DNA from: Paenibacillus sp. IHBB 10380
GTDB taxonomy: Bacteria > Bacillota > Bacilli > Paenibacillales > Paenibacillaceae
DNA: 64,000 nt
Assembly: GCF_000949425.1 (NCBI RefSeq)
Contig: NZ_CP010976.1
Coordinates: 2,976,001 to 3,040,000, forward strand
Reading direction: 5' to 3'
Positions 1 to 7,437 of the stretch are shown in pieces. Numbering within the stretch: position 1 is the first letter of the stretch; every line of letters begins with the position of its first letter. The notes beneath the pieces were generated by a model, which ran no database searches, was not told the DNA's origin, and saw only the letters and a program-made list of their open reading frames with translations. The position numbers and the translations under genes were made by a program.

Positions 1-22
1 ACCTCAGCCGATGGGGATATAT

Positions 23-397
23 ATGGTGAAAAAAAATATGAATGATAATAAAGAACTTCGTAAAGAGATAAGCCAAAGTATTGTCGATGCCAAGAATCAA
101 GGTAATGGTGCAGGACTAGCTCTTGCTGAAATTATAGTTATTTCTACAGCTTTAGGAATTTATTATTCTTCCTGGTGGTTGTTCGGAGGGGCATTATTCG
201 GATTAATAATTCTCATGTGTTTTAAAGTTACAAAAATTATTCTACTTGTTGTTTTCATAATCGCATGGGTGTTTATCGCTTGGATAATTGGTCAATGGTT
301 TGAAAGTAGTGGAGCTTCTGTAGTACTAAGTATAATTGCTTTATTAGTTTCTGGCGGTCTACATGTACAAGCTTTTGAAGAATGGAAAGCAAAATAG
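23..397 (+). CDS. hypothetical multi-pass membrane protein
   Basis: About 124 residues. I chose the ATG at 23 because a GGGG stretch lies six bases upstream; an in-frame ATG at 11 is also possible. The first 30 residues are charged and polar (KKNMNDNKELRKE), followed by three or four hydrophobic segments covering most of the rest, so it is an integral membrane protein. No family is recognised. It lies just upstream of an ImmA/IrrE-type protease and a serine recombinase, so it is probably cargo or a control gene of the integrated element. Whether anything precedes it cannot be seen, because the window starts here. Confidence 0.6.
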   Translation: MVKKNMNDNKELRKEISQSIVDAKNQGNGAGLALAEIIVISTALGIYYSSWWLFGGALFGLIILMCFKVTKIILLVVFIIAWVFIAWIIGQWFESSGASVVLSIIALLVSGGLHVQAFEEWKAK

Positions 398-479
398 TTA
401 ATTCTAAATACCAAGCCAGCAATGGCTTTTCTTTTTACTGCATAACAGAACATATATTCCCATTATGGAGGTTTTTAAC

Positions 480-1355
480 TTGTCATACTGTCATCAAATA
501 ACTAAAACCGAGCAATTTGTAGAGAACTTATACGAAGAAATAGGAATTACCGAAACACATCAGTTAGAGATTGATGAGCTATCAAAGCTCCTGAATATTT
601 GGGTGCATTATGAGAGTGTTCCAAGTAGGGCCATTGAATCCGTAAAAGGTTTATCCACCATGTTTATTGATGATCGGAACAACCTTGTTAAACAGTGGCT
701 CGAATTTTTACACGAGCTCTGCCACCTGCTACGTCATGCAGGAAACCAAACCTTGATGCCGAAACAATTTACCGATGCACAAGAAAGAGAAGCTGAAAGA
801 TTCGTGCTTTATGCAGCTATTCCATTCTCGATGCTCACTAGATTGACCTTACCTACTTGTAAAAGTGATGCTATAGCTTTTGTGGCACATGAATTTCGGG
901 TACCGTTGGAGCTTGCAGAAAGACGAATCGAACAGTTTGAACATGATAATTATCAATCGAAACTTATGCTAGAAAACAACTCCACATGTAATGACTATTC
1001 TTTAACTTTAGATGAGGACCTAAATAACGATAGCCTACTTGGGGTTCGAATCCGTGCCTATTACGACTATGATGGGGATTGGTCACGTCCACACACATTA
1101 GTGGTAGAACAGCCAGCAGGGTTCGATTGGGATAGTCAGTTATCCATTCAGGTAGATAAGAACTATAAGCAGTGTGATATTCCGCCATACATACCTAATG
1201 CTGCTGCTCCTGTACTCTCTGAAGATATTCAAGTTATCCATGACAAGCCAGGCTATGTAGCTATTAATCTACCTAAAATAGCATGGAGACATGGGAGATC
1301 TATAGACCAACTCTTTTTATCGATAGACGCAATTGAAGATGCACAAAATTTCTAA
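480..1355 (+). CDS. ImmA/IrrE family metallo-endopeptidase
   Basis: Zinc protease of the ImmA/IrrE (DUF955) type, about 291 residues. The motif HELCH sits near residue 78, followed about 25 residues later by the glutamate-rich stretch EREAERF that supplies the third ligand in this family. I chose TTG at 480: GGAGG at 467-471 is eight bases upstream, whereas the ATG at 465 overlaps that site. In ICEBs1 and many phages, ImmA cleaves the ImmR repressor and induces the element. Here no repressor gene is visible beside it, though one could lie left of the window. It ends 15 bases before the recombinase, suggesting one transcript. The C-terminal third has no recognised domain. Confidence 0.85.
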   Translation: MSYCHQITKTEQFVENLYEEIGITETHQLEIDELSKLLNIWVHYESVPSRAIESVKGLSTMFIDDRNNLVKQWLEFLHELCHLLRHAGNQTLMPKQFTDAQEREAERFVLYAAIPFSMLTRLTLPTCKSDAIAFVAHEFRVPLELAERRIEQFEHDNYQSKLMLENNSTCNDYSLTLDEDLNNDSLLGVRIRAYYDYDGDWSRPHTLVVEQPAGFDWDSQLSIQVDKNYKQCDIPPYIPNAAAPVLSEDIQVIHDKPGYVAINLPKIAWRHGRSIDQLFLSIDAIEDAQNF

Positions 1356-1370
1356 GGGGGTAAATCATCT

Positions 1371-3125
1371 ATGATCAATTTCGTTGAGGATCAATGCAAA
1401 GACGTTGTGGTATACCCTCGTGTTTCTTCTGATGACCAGCAGGAACGGGAAACCATTCAGACGCAGATTGAATTTGCTATAAAATATTGTGATCTTCATA
1501 ACTTAAATATAGCTGATTGGTATAAAGATGATGGGGTTTCTGGAACAATTCCCTTGGATCAACGACCTGAAGGACTGCGGTTATTAGAAGATGCTAAAGC
1601 AGGAAAATTTAAAACTGTACTTATTTACAATATGAAACGACTCGGTCGTAAAGCCAGAGTAACATTAGACGCTATATATCAGCTTGAGGAATATGGCGTT
1701 ACAATCAAGAGCATGACTGAACCTTTTGACACAAGCACACCTATGGGCAGGTTTGTCATAACTCTATTGGCCGGACAAGCCGAATTCGATCGGGATACAC
1801 TACTTGAAACGTTATGGCATGGAGCCAATCGAGTCGCACGGTTAGGACAATGGCTAGGTGGGATTGTACCCTATGGTTACCAGGTCATTGATAAGTTCCT
1901 TCAAATTAATGAAGAGCCACTTCCAGGTAAAGAAGAGTTATCAGAAGCCGGTGTAATACGTCTGATGTATCATCTAGTTGGTAACGAAAAATGGTCAACT
2001 ATTAAAGTTGCTGACTATTTCAATTCTTTGAATATACCACCGTCATATGTTAAGGATGGCCGTAAAATTAAGAAGGGTAAGCGCAAAGAAAATACCGCTG
2101 GAATTTGGACTCCTGGGCGGATAAGGAATATGGTCACTAACCCAACCTACAAGGGCCTTCACATTTATGGGAAACGTTCAAAGAAAGATCGAGAACTAAT
2201 AAATAGAAAGGTACCAGCAATTGTTACAGAGCAATTATGGAATTCGTCACAAGAAACACTTCGGGATAATCAACTCGAAGCGTTCAGAAATCAAAAGAGA
2301 AATTATCTATTACGCGGGTTGATTAAATGTGGTAGCTGCGGACTGACATATCATGGCACAGCTTTTACAGGAGTTGGACGCAAGCCTACTGCATATTACA
2401 CCTGTGGGGGAAAGACCGCCTACAGGGGGCCATTGCAAGGCAAATGTAAATCGAAAAATATCCCAGCAGAATGGATAGAGAACATGGTTTGGGAGGAATG
2501 TGTCCGATTTATACGTAATCCTGGTGAGGCATTACAAGAAATCAACACCGGTATAGAAATTCGCAAATCACAAACTAGCCTATTTCTTTCCGAAAAAGAA
2601 ATGATCCAAAAAAGTATCCGAGATAAAGAACCTGAGCGTCAAAGTATCTTATCCTTGTATAGACAAAAAATGATCACTGCTCTTGATGTTGAAAAACAGT
2701 TACAAGAAATGATGTCTGAGTCCTTATCTTTAGAGCAACGTGTTAGAGAGTTAGACGATTTAATAGAAGGAGAAAAGAATATTGAGCAATTATTTGATTC
2801 AGCAGAAGATTTACTTCTGTCTCTTAGATCAAAAATAGAAAATGATCCTTCATTTGAAACTCAGCGAGAAATAGTAAAAACACTCGTTCAAGAAATAATC
2901 GTAGAATCAACAACTCCTCCAGGAAAAATTCGACCACAAGCATCCGTAATCGTGCGCTACTCATTTAAACGCACTCCTCATTTAAATATTGCCCAAGCTA
3001 TTAGCCACACGGTTGTCCTTGTGGCTATCTTGGTAGCGATCACCCTGAACATCGTTGTACGTGTAGTGAAGCACGTATTACTCAATATCGTTCTAAAATA
3101 TCTGGCCCTCTCCTTGATCGGATAG
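1371..3125 (+). CDS. large serine recombinase (element integrase)
   Basis: 584-codon site-specific recombinase. Residues 12-150 form the resolvase catalytic domain with the motif YPRVSSDDQ (catalytic serine at 19). Residues 160-300 are the recombinase DNA-binding domain, and near 320-375 a zinc ribbon carries CGSCG and YYTCGG. Residues 400-480 are a charged coiled coil typical of serine integrases. The start has a GGGGG ribosome binding site. The last 37 codons, from about 3014, are host yifB DNA read out of frame, so the authentic carboxy terminus is replaced in the integrated state. Known: such enzymes join attP and attB without cofactors. Inferred: this protein integrated the element into yifB. 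Confidence 0.92.
   Translation: MINFVEDQCKDVVVYPRVSSDDQQERETIQTQIEFAIKYCDLHNLNIADWYKDDGVSGTIPLDQRPEGLRLLEDAKAGKFKTVLIYNMKRLGRKARVTLDAIYQLEEYGVTIKSMTEPFDTSTPMGRFVITLLAGQAEFDRDTLLETLWHGANRVARLGQWLGGIVPYGYQVIDKFLQINEEPLPGKEELSEAGVIRLMYHLVGNEKWSTIKVADYFNSLNIPPSYVKDGRKIKKGKRKENTAGIWTPGRIRNMVTNPTYKGLHIYGKRSKKDRELINRKVPAIVTEQLWNSSQETLRDNQLEAFRNQKRNYLLRGLIKCGSCGLTYHGTAFTGVGRKPTAYYTCGGKTAYRGPLQGKCKSKNIPAEWIENMVWEECVRFIRNPGEALQEINTGIEIRKSQTSLFLSEKEMIQKSIRDKEPERQSILSLYRQKMITALDVEKQLQEMMSESLSLEQRVRELDDLIEGEKNIEQLFDSAEDLLLSLRSKIENDPSFETQREIVKTLVQEIIVESTTPPGKIRPQASVIVRYSFKRTPHLNIAQAISHTVVLVAILVAITLNIVVRVVKHVLLNIVLKYLALSLIG
3005..3022. other. element/host junction (attR) within yifB
   Basis: On the left the reading frame belongs to the recombinase. 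From 3014 onward, another frame encodes an uninterrupted YifB C-terminal region beginning C-P-C-G-Y-L-G. In YifB proteins this motif is preceded by N-P, but the codon here is GGT, so homology stops between 3011 and 3014. The crossover core should therefore lie near the bases TTGTCC. The partner junction (attL) with the 5' half of yifB must lie left of the window. The core dinucleotide cannot be defined from one junction. Confidence 0.7.
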
Positions 3126-3505
3126 ATATCCAAGTCGATGTACCAAGACCCAAAGAATGGAGCCGGGAGAGATTCGGTCTATCCTCAGAGGAAATGAAGG
3201 AACAAGTCATGAGAGCGCATGCTATACAGCTATCAAGGTATAAGCACTACCCTTTTTCATGGAATAGTGAGTTATCAGGTAGCCAACTACGTGAACAGGC
3301 CTCACTCTGTTCAGATACAGCTGAAATGCTTCAGCACACACTCGAAGCTCTAGGTCTTAGTATGCGCGCATATGATCGTATTATTAAACTATCACGCACT
3401 ATTGCAGATCTTGAAGGCAAAGCTAATATCGAAGCCTATCATGTTGCAGAAGCGATACAGTATCGTAATTTAGACAGACAACAGCTTAACATCGAGGAAG
3501 CGTAA
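3014..3505 (+). pseudogene. yifB: 3' fragment of yifB/comM (Mg-chelatase-like AAA ATPase)
   Basis: 163 residues plus stop that read as the C-terminal part of YifB/ComM: CPCGYLG, then the cysteine pair CTC, then ISGPLLDRIDIQVDVPR (the sensor region), then the C-terminal Mg-chelatase helical domain ending LDRQQLNIEEA. The Walker A and B half is absent and was separated by the integrated element. Known: ComM/YifB is a hexameric helicase aiding branch migration during natural transformation. The fragment has no start, so the gene is inactivated unless the element excises. An internal ATG at 3194 opens a 103-codon frame but has no good ribosome binding site. The fragment points toward yraN, on the strand opposite to the neighbouring operon. 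Confidence 0.9.
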
Positions 3506-4141
3506 GTGAATTAGCCTTGTTTATATGGACAGCGAATGATGGGATATCAGGATCGATACAACATCTTCTCGTATCACAGATTGGCCAGTAATAAGCAATA
3601 CAAAATTGCCTTTCAGAAGACAAGCTTCATATTTCTAAGATAAAATTATCACAATTGTTAGTACTAATGTATGAAGGTTTTCGTCTATATGTTAATATAA
3701 CCAGCATAAAAAAATACCTCCTAAGAAGTATCCATGAATGCTTCTTAGGAGGTATTTTTGAAGTAAATTCAAAAAAAACAAATAAACAGATTAGTGGACA
3801 AGATATAACTCAGCCACATCAATACAGTTTTGTTATTAATAGGGCGAAATTATGATAGTTTGGTTTCTAGCCATCCGTATTAATAGCGTCTAACACGTTA
3901 TACTAGACGCTTGGTGATATGCTAGATTGGTTTATTATTCTGAATCTTTACCCTCACCTATTCAATAGGATGTCTTAGATTTGGTTCTAAAGGGTTGAGT
4001 CTGGTACTTTGTAACAAGAGAGAGATCCAAGAGCATTTTAACAATCATCTGATCATACAGTCAAACCACTAAGATTCCTTTACTATGATGAGAAGCCGTT
4101 AAAACACGAATTCTCTTAATAATGCTTTCTATTTTAAAAAA
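3506..4141. other. 636-base stretch with hairpins, no convincing gene
   Basis: No reading frame here has a ribosome binding site. Just after yifB a 28-codon open frame (3510-3593) without a start might be a vestige of a following gene, but I cannot assign it. There is a strong hairpin at 3707-3760 and a smaller inverted repeat, AGCGTCTA/TAGACGCT, at 3885-3911. The 66-codon frame at 3655-3855 runs straight through the strong hairpin and is not believed. Confidence 0.5.
3707..3760. terminator. bidirectional rho-independent terminator
   Basis: Perfect stem AATACCTCCTAAGAAG with a 12-base loop, flanked by an A-run on the left and a T-run on the right, so it can terminate in both directions. It separates the yifB remnant from the accessory genes. 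Confidence 0.8.
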
Positions 4142-4813
4142 TTACTTCAATCGTATATAGGCAATATCATTATCATTATTAGCCAATATCTCTACCTTAT
4201 TTGCATGAACTACAAAATAATGTAATGAGGGAGACTCAAGCAAGCTATTATTAAGTTTCCATCCTATAGGTACGAAATTAACTGCTCCATCTGCGTCTAT
4301 TAAAGTTTTATTTAGGAAGTCCCATAAAGATGCATCCGTAAACTTAGATTGTCTACTATAAGCCAAATATGCATCAGGGATTATTTCATACTCATATACT
4401 TTTGTAAAAGAAGATTTTTTAAAGGAATTCCTATAATATAAATCATAAATTAGAGGATCTATCTTTTCTTTAGAATTAACCCTTGAAAAATAATTTATTA
4501 GTCTTGTATCCAGTTTTTTAAAAACGATCCTTTTTATTTGAGAATCCTCATATACCTTGAATGCATATTCAAAATATATTAAAAATTTATTTACTACTAT
4601 CTCAGCCTTTTCTGTATCTACTACTGAAATTTGTAAATGATCGTTATTATTTAAATAACAAGAAGTTAGAAAAAACAAAGTAATAGTATCTATGTTTTCT
4701 AATGAAAAATTAATGTTTTTATTTAGAATTTTATCCATTCGCACTTCTGAAAAATCATATTCTGAATTACCTGACATATTATCCTCATCAATAATTCTGC
4801 GAAACCACGTCAT
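4142..4813 (-). CDS. hypothetical protein, AT-rich
   Basis: 223 residues, with GGAGG eight bases before the ATG. There is no signal peptide or membrane segment; it is rich in N, D, Y, F and I, as expected from very AT-rich DNA, which contrasts with the housekeeping genes to the right. No motif or family is recognised. It follows the secreted-protein gene at 4870-5454 on the same strand, separated by a hairpin (4830-4865) that ends directly before its ribosome binding site. It could be a second gene of the same transcript limited by attenuation. The base composition suggests horizontal origin. Confidence 0.7.
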   Translation of the reverse strand: MTWFRRIIDEDNMSGNSEYDFSEVRMDKILNKNINFSLENIDTITLFFLTSCYLNNNDHLQISVVDTEKAEIVVNKFLIYFEYAFKVYEDSQIKRIVFKKLDTRLINYFSRVNSKEKIDPLIYDLYYRNSFKKSSFTKVYEYEIIPDAYLAYSRQSKFTDASLWDFLNKTLIDADGAVNFVPIGWKLNNSLLESPSLHYFVVHANKVEILANNDNDIAYIRLK

Positions 4814-4829
4814 CTATTTAACCTCCTAA

Positions 4830-4865
4830 AATAAAGAGGGGAGTAATTATACTCCCCTCTTTATT
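4830..4865 (-). terminator. intercistronic terminator or attenuator hairpin
   Basis: Perfect 15-bp stem AATAAAGAGGGGAGT with a 6-base loop. On the minus strand it is followed by TTTATTTT and immediately by the GGAGG of the next gene, so it either ends the 4870-5454 transcript or attenuates the downstream gene. Confidence 0.75.
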
Positions 4866-4869
4866 ACAA

Positions 4870-5454
4870 TTACTTAATTGTGAATTCAGCTGATTTTAAT
4901 GGTACTATTATATAAGTTTTTTCCCCTTCTGTTCCGCTAATACCTCCAATTGCTCCTGTTACTCTGGCATAATACTTACCCGCACTGTACAAGGGTTCCT
5001 CTGTTTGAGTATTAAATGTACTATACAACGTACCTGTACCAGAGAGCCATACTGAAATTGGTTCCGTTCCCCATTGTCTATTGCTAGCATCAAAAGTAGT
5101 AACTGTAGCTTCCACACCCATAATCTGAGCTCCGCCAGTCAATTTAAAGGAGACGTTGCAAACTGCTATCTGCAGTCCTCCATCAAAACAATTGATTGTG
5201 CCATAACCTCCAATTGTTGCCCTAGAAGAGGGAGGCATATTACCATTCTTGTCTTCCTCTACTAATAGATATTGTTCTGAATATACTGGTTGTTCCTCTT
5301 TATAAACCTGACCTTCTTCAATCTTTTGGTTAGTCTCAACTAGATTAAACTCACCCGTTACATTAGGTACTGTTTCATCAGCAAAAGCAGTAAGCGGTAA
5401 AGCCAGTAATAATACTAATAATGATAGCACAAGACTTGAAACTAGTTTTTTCAT
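4870..5454 (-). CDS. hypothetical secreted protein
   Basis: 194 residues. A clear signal peptide (MKK, a leucine-rich core, cleavage near ALPLTAFA-DE around residue 25) predicts export. The mature part is acidic at first, then rich in G, T, S, Y and V with alternating hydrophobic residues, suggesting a small beta-sandwich. The two cysteines near residues 89 and 98 could form a disulfide. No family is recognised. The start is supported by a GGAGG upstream. It is followed by a hairpin and then by the 223-residue unknown protein. Confidence 0.75.
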   Translation of the reverse strand: MKKLVSSLVLSLLVLLLALPLTAFADETVPNVTGEFNLVETNQKIEEGQVYKEEQPVYSEQYLLVEEDKNGNMPPSSRATIGGYGTINCFDGGLQIAVCNVSFKLTGGAQIMGVEATVTTFDASNRQWGTEPISVWLSGTGTLYSTFNTQTEEPLYSAGKYYARVTGAIGGISGTEGEKTYIIVPLKSAEFTIK

Positions 5455-5578
5455 GATAACCCTCCAGGTTATTTATTGTAAATACAAGAGTTAATATACC
5501 CATAAATTTATTATTGTGTCAATTATTTACTTTTTATAGAGTATTCATCATTTACTGGATTATAAAAGGCGAGAAGAG

Positions 5579-5788
5579 TTACGCCACAGTTAGTGCTACG
5601 TTCAAGTAGTTGTGCGTGTCATTTTCGCCTGATTTGCCCAGCTGCGTGTTTCGAATTTCTTTTCCCCGAATACGATCAACGTTGCCCAAGGCTGTATGAT
5701 GGTTATGGCCTTCATTACTTACCTCCTCTGATGGGTTCAAACTTCCCAATATCATCCCCGTAGCTACCCTTATATACTTCTCTATCAT
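5579..5788 (-). CDS. small hypothetical protein, possibly coupled
   Basis: 69 codons whose ATG overlaps the stop of the preceding 5785-6087 gene in an ATGA arrangement, a typical sign of translational coupling. The ribosome binding site is weak. The protein is polar and histidine/asparagine-rich in its middle and is not recognised. It may be a real small gene or a decayed tail of the upstream gene. Confidence 0.35.
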   Translation of the reverse strand: MIEKYIRVATGMILGSLNPSEEVSNEGHNHHTALGNVDRIRGKEIRNTQLGKSGENDTHNYLNVALTVA

Positions 5789-6087
5789 GATCCAAGCAAC
5801 CTCGACATGCTCTTTCTGATCGCCATGTTATGCATGTGCGGACCACTTAATTCACTAGCTATTTCTCTACACCAATCACACTCTCCACCGTTTTCATACA
5901 AAGACATAATATGAATGTATTGTTCTTCACTTATCTCTACCACTCCAACTACTGGAGCTAAACGGAGCGTGTCGAAATCAAACTTCTCGGGCAATCCTGT
6001 ATATCCTTTGCCTTTAAAATTAAATTCATCGTGATTATCCATTTTGATTACAAGGTGATTATTTATGAGTCTTAAAATAAATTTCAT
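5785..6087 (-). CDS. hypothetical protein
   Basis: About 100 residues from the ATG at 6087, which follows AAGGAG by eleven bases; an upstream TTG at 6123 gives 112 residues but lacks a binding site. It contains a C-x2-C pair (CDWC) near residue 70 and an acidic, aromatic centre. No domain is recognised. It overlaps the next small frame by four bases (ATGA). The neighbouring DNA shows signs of gene decay. Confidence 0.45.
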   Translation of the reverse strand: MKFILRLINNHLVIKMDNHDEFNFKGKGYTGLPEKFDFDTLRLAPVVGVVEISEEQYIHIMSLYENGGECDWCREIASELSGPHMHNMAIRKSMSRLLGS

Positions 6088-6123
6088 ATCCGCTACCGCT
6101 CCTTCATAATAATGGTTATTCAA

Positions 6124-6611
6124 CTTGCCACTAGTGTCACATCATGGAAACTGAGTCTTGCCCCTATAGTGGAACAACAACCAGCGGAGTCGCCTACCCA
6201 ACAACACCTGTAGAGTGAATGTACTATCTATTTACTTCCTTAAAAGGTGGTTGCCCTATTGGTACGGGTATAGGTCGACCGGGTTACTTTGTTAATGTTC
6301 TAACTCGATCGGCCAGCTTCCCTAATCCCTCTGACACTTCCCGGATCGGCTGATAATATTCCGAACTTCGACCGTTTACTCCCATTCGCCGGTAGAGTCC
6401 AACCGTATTATTTCCAAAACATGCATCCTCAGTAGGATACCGATATCCATGAGTCTTACTACGAAATCGTCTGTATTTTCTCCAATATCAGCGCCTGATA
6501 ACTTGTATGCCACTGGTCCGATCACTGCGATTTTGAGAAAGAACAGAAATACCCTTATCAACCATTCATATATTGGAATAAACGAATGACACGATAAGGT
6601 AATAGTGCGGA
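6124..6611 (-). other. probable decayed coding DNA
   Basis: Two overlapping minus-strand frames look partly coding but neither is complete. One (6376-6657) begins inside the yraN terminator hairpin and has no credible start. The other (6284-6487) encodes a coding-like tail with motifs HGYRYPTEDACFGNNTVGLY and EYYQPIREVSEGLGKLADRV but lacks an initiation codon. This pattern fits a frameshifted remnant; the original gene is not recognised. Confidence 0.3.
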
Positions 6612-6671
6612 AACGAAAAAAAGCTGGATTTAAGATGTCCTTATACGAATAGGACATCTTAAATCCAGCTT
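6612..6671 (-). terminator. terminator of the rbgA/rnhB-to-yraN operon
   Basis: Perfect 21-bp inverted repeat (6621-6641 and 6651-6671) followed on the minus strand by seven T residues. It closes the long operon about 80 bases after yraN. Confidence 0.9.
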
Positions 6672-6747
6672 TTATATATTAGTAATTTAATAATTATGAT
6701 ATAAATACTATTATTTCGGAATAAAGGATAAATAAACAATACCAATT

Positions 6748-7131
6748 TTAGAAAGCATCTAGAATATGCTCCATCTTTAAGACCGTCAACTCTTTATTCA
6801 AATTTACAGCCATCACATCGAAACGAATAGTCTGTGTTTCAATTTGTTTATAGTATAAATATACTTCTGCAGTTTTACGTACTTGACTCATTTTACGAGC
6901 ATTCACAGACTCAGCTGGTGTACCGAACTGTGTAGTATTCCCAGTACGACTGCGAACTTCCACTATAACAATCACATCATCCTTACAAGCAACTATATCC
7001 AGCTCACCACTGCGGCAACGCCAATTGCGGTCTAGAATATGATATCCTTCAGCAATTAAATGGAGTGCAGCCGCTTCTTCAGCAGCCGCTCCTTTTTGCT
7101 TGCGTGTATTGTTATGCATCTGTCCATTCAT
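6748..7131 (-). CDS. yraN: YraN family (UPF0102) nuclease-like protein
   Basis: 127 residues, full length for UPF0102. The restriction-endonuclease-like core is visible: the SGELDIVA motif (E43, D45), then VIVEVRSR (E58). The N-terminal RKQKGAAAEEAAALHL helix is typical of the family. Its biological role is not settled. It is the last gene of the rnhB-ylqG-ylqH-yraN cluster, three bases after ylqH, and a strong terminator follows. In many Firmicutes yifB and dprA come next on the same strand; here they do not. Confidence 0.93.
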   Translation of the reverse strand: MNGQMHNNTRKQKGAAAEEAAALHLIAEGYHILDRNWRCRSGELDIVACKDDVIVIVEVRSRTGNTTQFGTPAESVNARKMSQVRKTAEVYLYYKQIETQTIRFDVMAVNLNKELTVLKMEHILDAF

Positions 7132-7134
7132 GAA

Positions 7135-7437
7135 CTAGAATCTTCCTTCCCTAGCCAGACTGTCAGTACGGTAAATATACGATAATACCTCAGCAACTAG
7201 CTGATATAACTCAGCGGGTATTTGCTGATCCAAATCCAGTTGAGATAGAACCTCAACTAAAGCAGCATCTTCTTGTACAGGAACTCCATGTTCCTTAGCC
7301 CGTTCAAGTATCGTATCTGCCAATTTACCACGACCCTTAGCTACCACGATTGGTGCCTCTGACTCGCCAGGAGTATACTTCAGTGCTACTGCCTTTTTCA
7401 TGGATATCTTCGGCTCTTCCTGCGCCTTATCACTCAT
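7135..7437 (-). CDS. ylqH: FlhB/EscU C-terminal-like protein (YlqH)
   Basis: 100 residues resembling only the cytoplasmic C-terminal domain of FlhB-type export switch proteins: VALKYTPGESEAPIVVAKGRGKLADTI, then ERAKEHGVPVQEDAALVEVLSQLDLDQQIP. The autocleavage NPTH motif of true FlhB is absent (KYTPGES follows instead), and there are no membrane segments. Known: this stand-alone form, YlqH, is common in Bacillales beside rnhB. Its start overlaps the stop of the preceding ylqG by four bases, so the two are translationally coupled. The function is not established; a partner role with the FliK-like YlqG is an inference. Confidence 0.88.
   Translation of the reverse strand: MSDKAQEEPKISMKKAVALKYTPGESEAPIVVAKGRGKLADTILERAKEHGVPVQEDAALVEVLSQLDLDQQIPAELYQLVAEVLSYIYRTDSLAREGRF

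Noticed and set aside
23..1355. Toxin-antitoxin pair (membrane protein plus ImmA/IrrE-type protein)
   Set aside because: ImmA/IrrE proteases beside a recombinase fit mobile-element control; the membrane protein is larger than type I toxins and no antitoxin-like HTH is present.
3655..3855. 66-codon plus-strand frame
   Set aside because: It reads straight through a perfect bidirectional terminator and has no recognised content.
6376..6657. 93-codon minus-strand frame
   Set aside because: Its first 13 codons are the yraN terminator stem; no other start is credible, so it is treated as part of decayed DNA.
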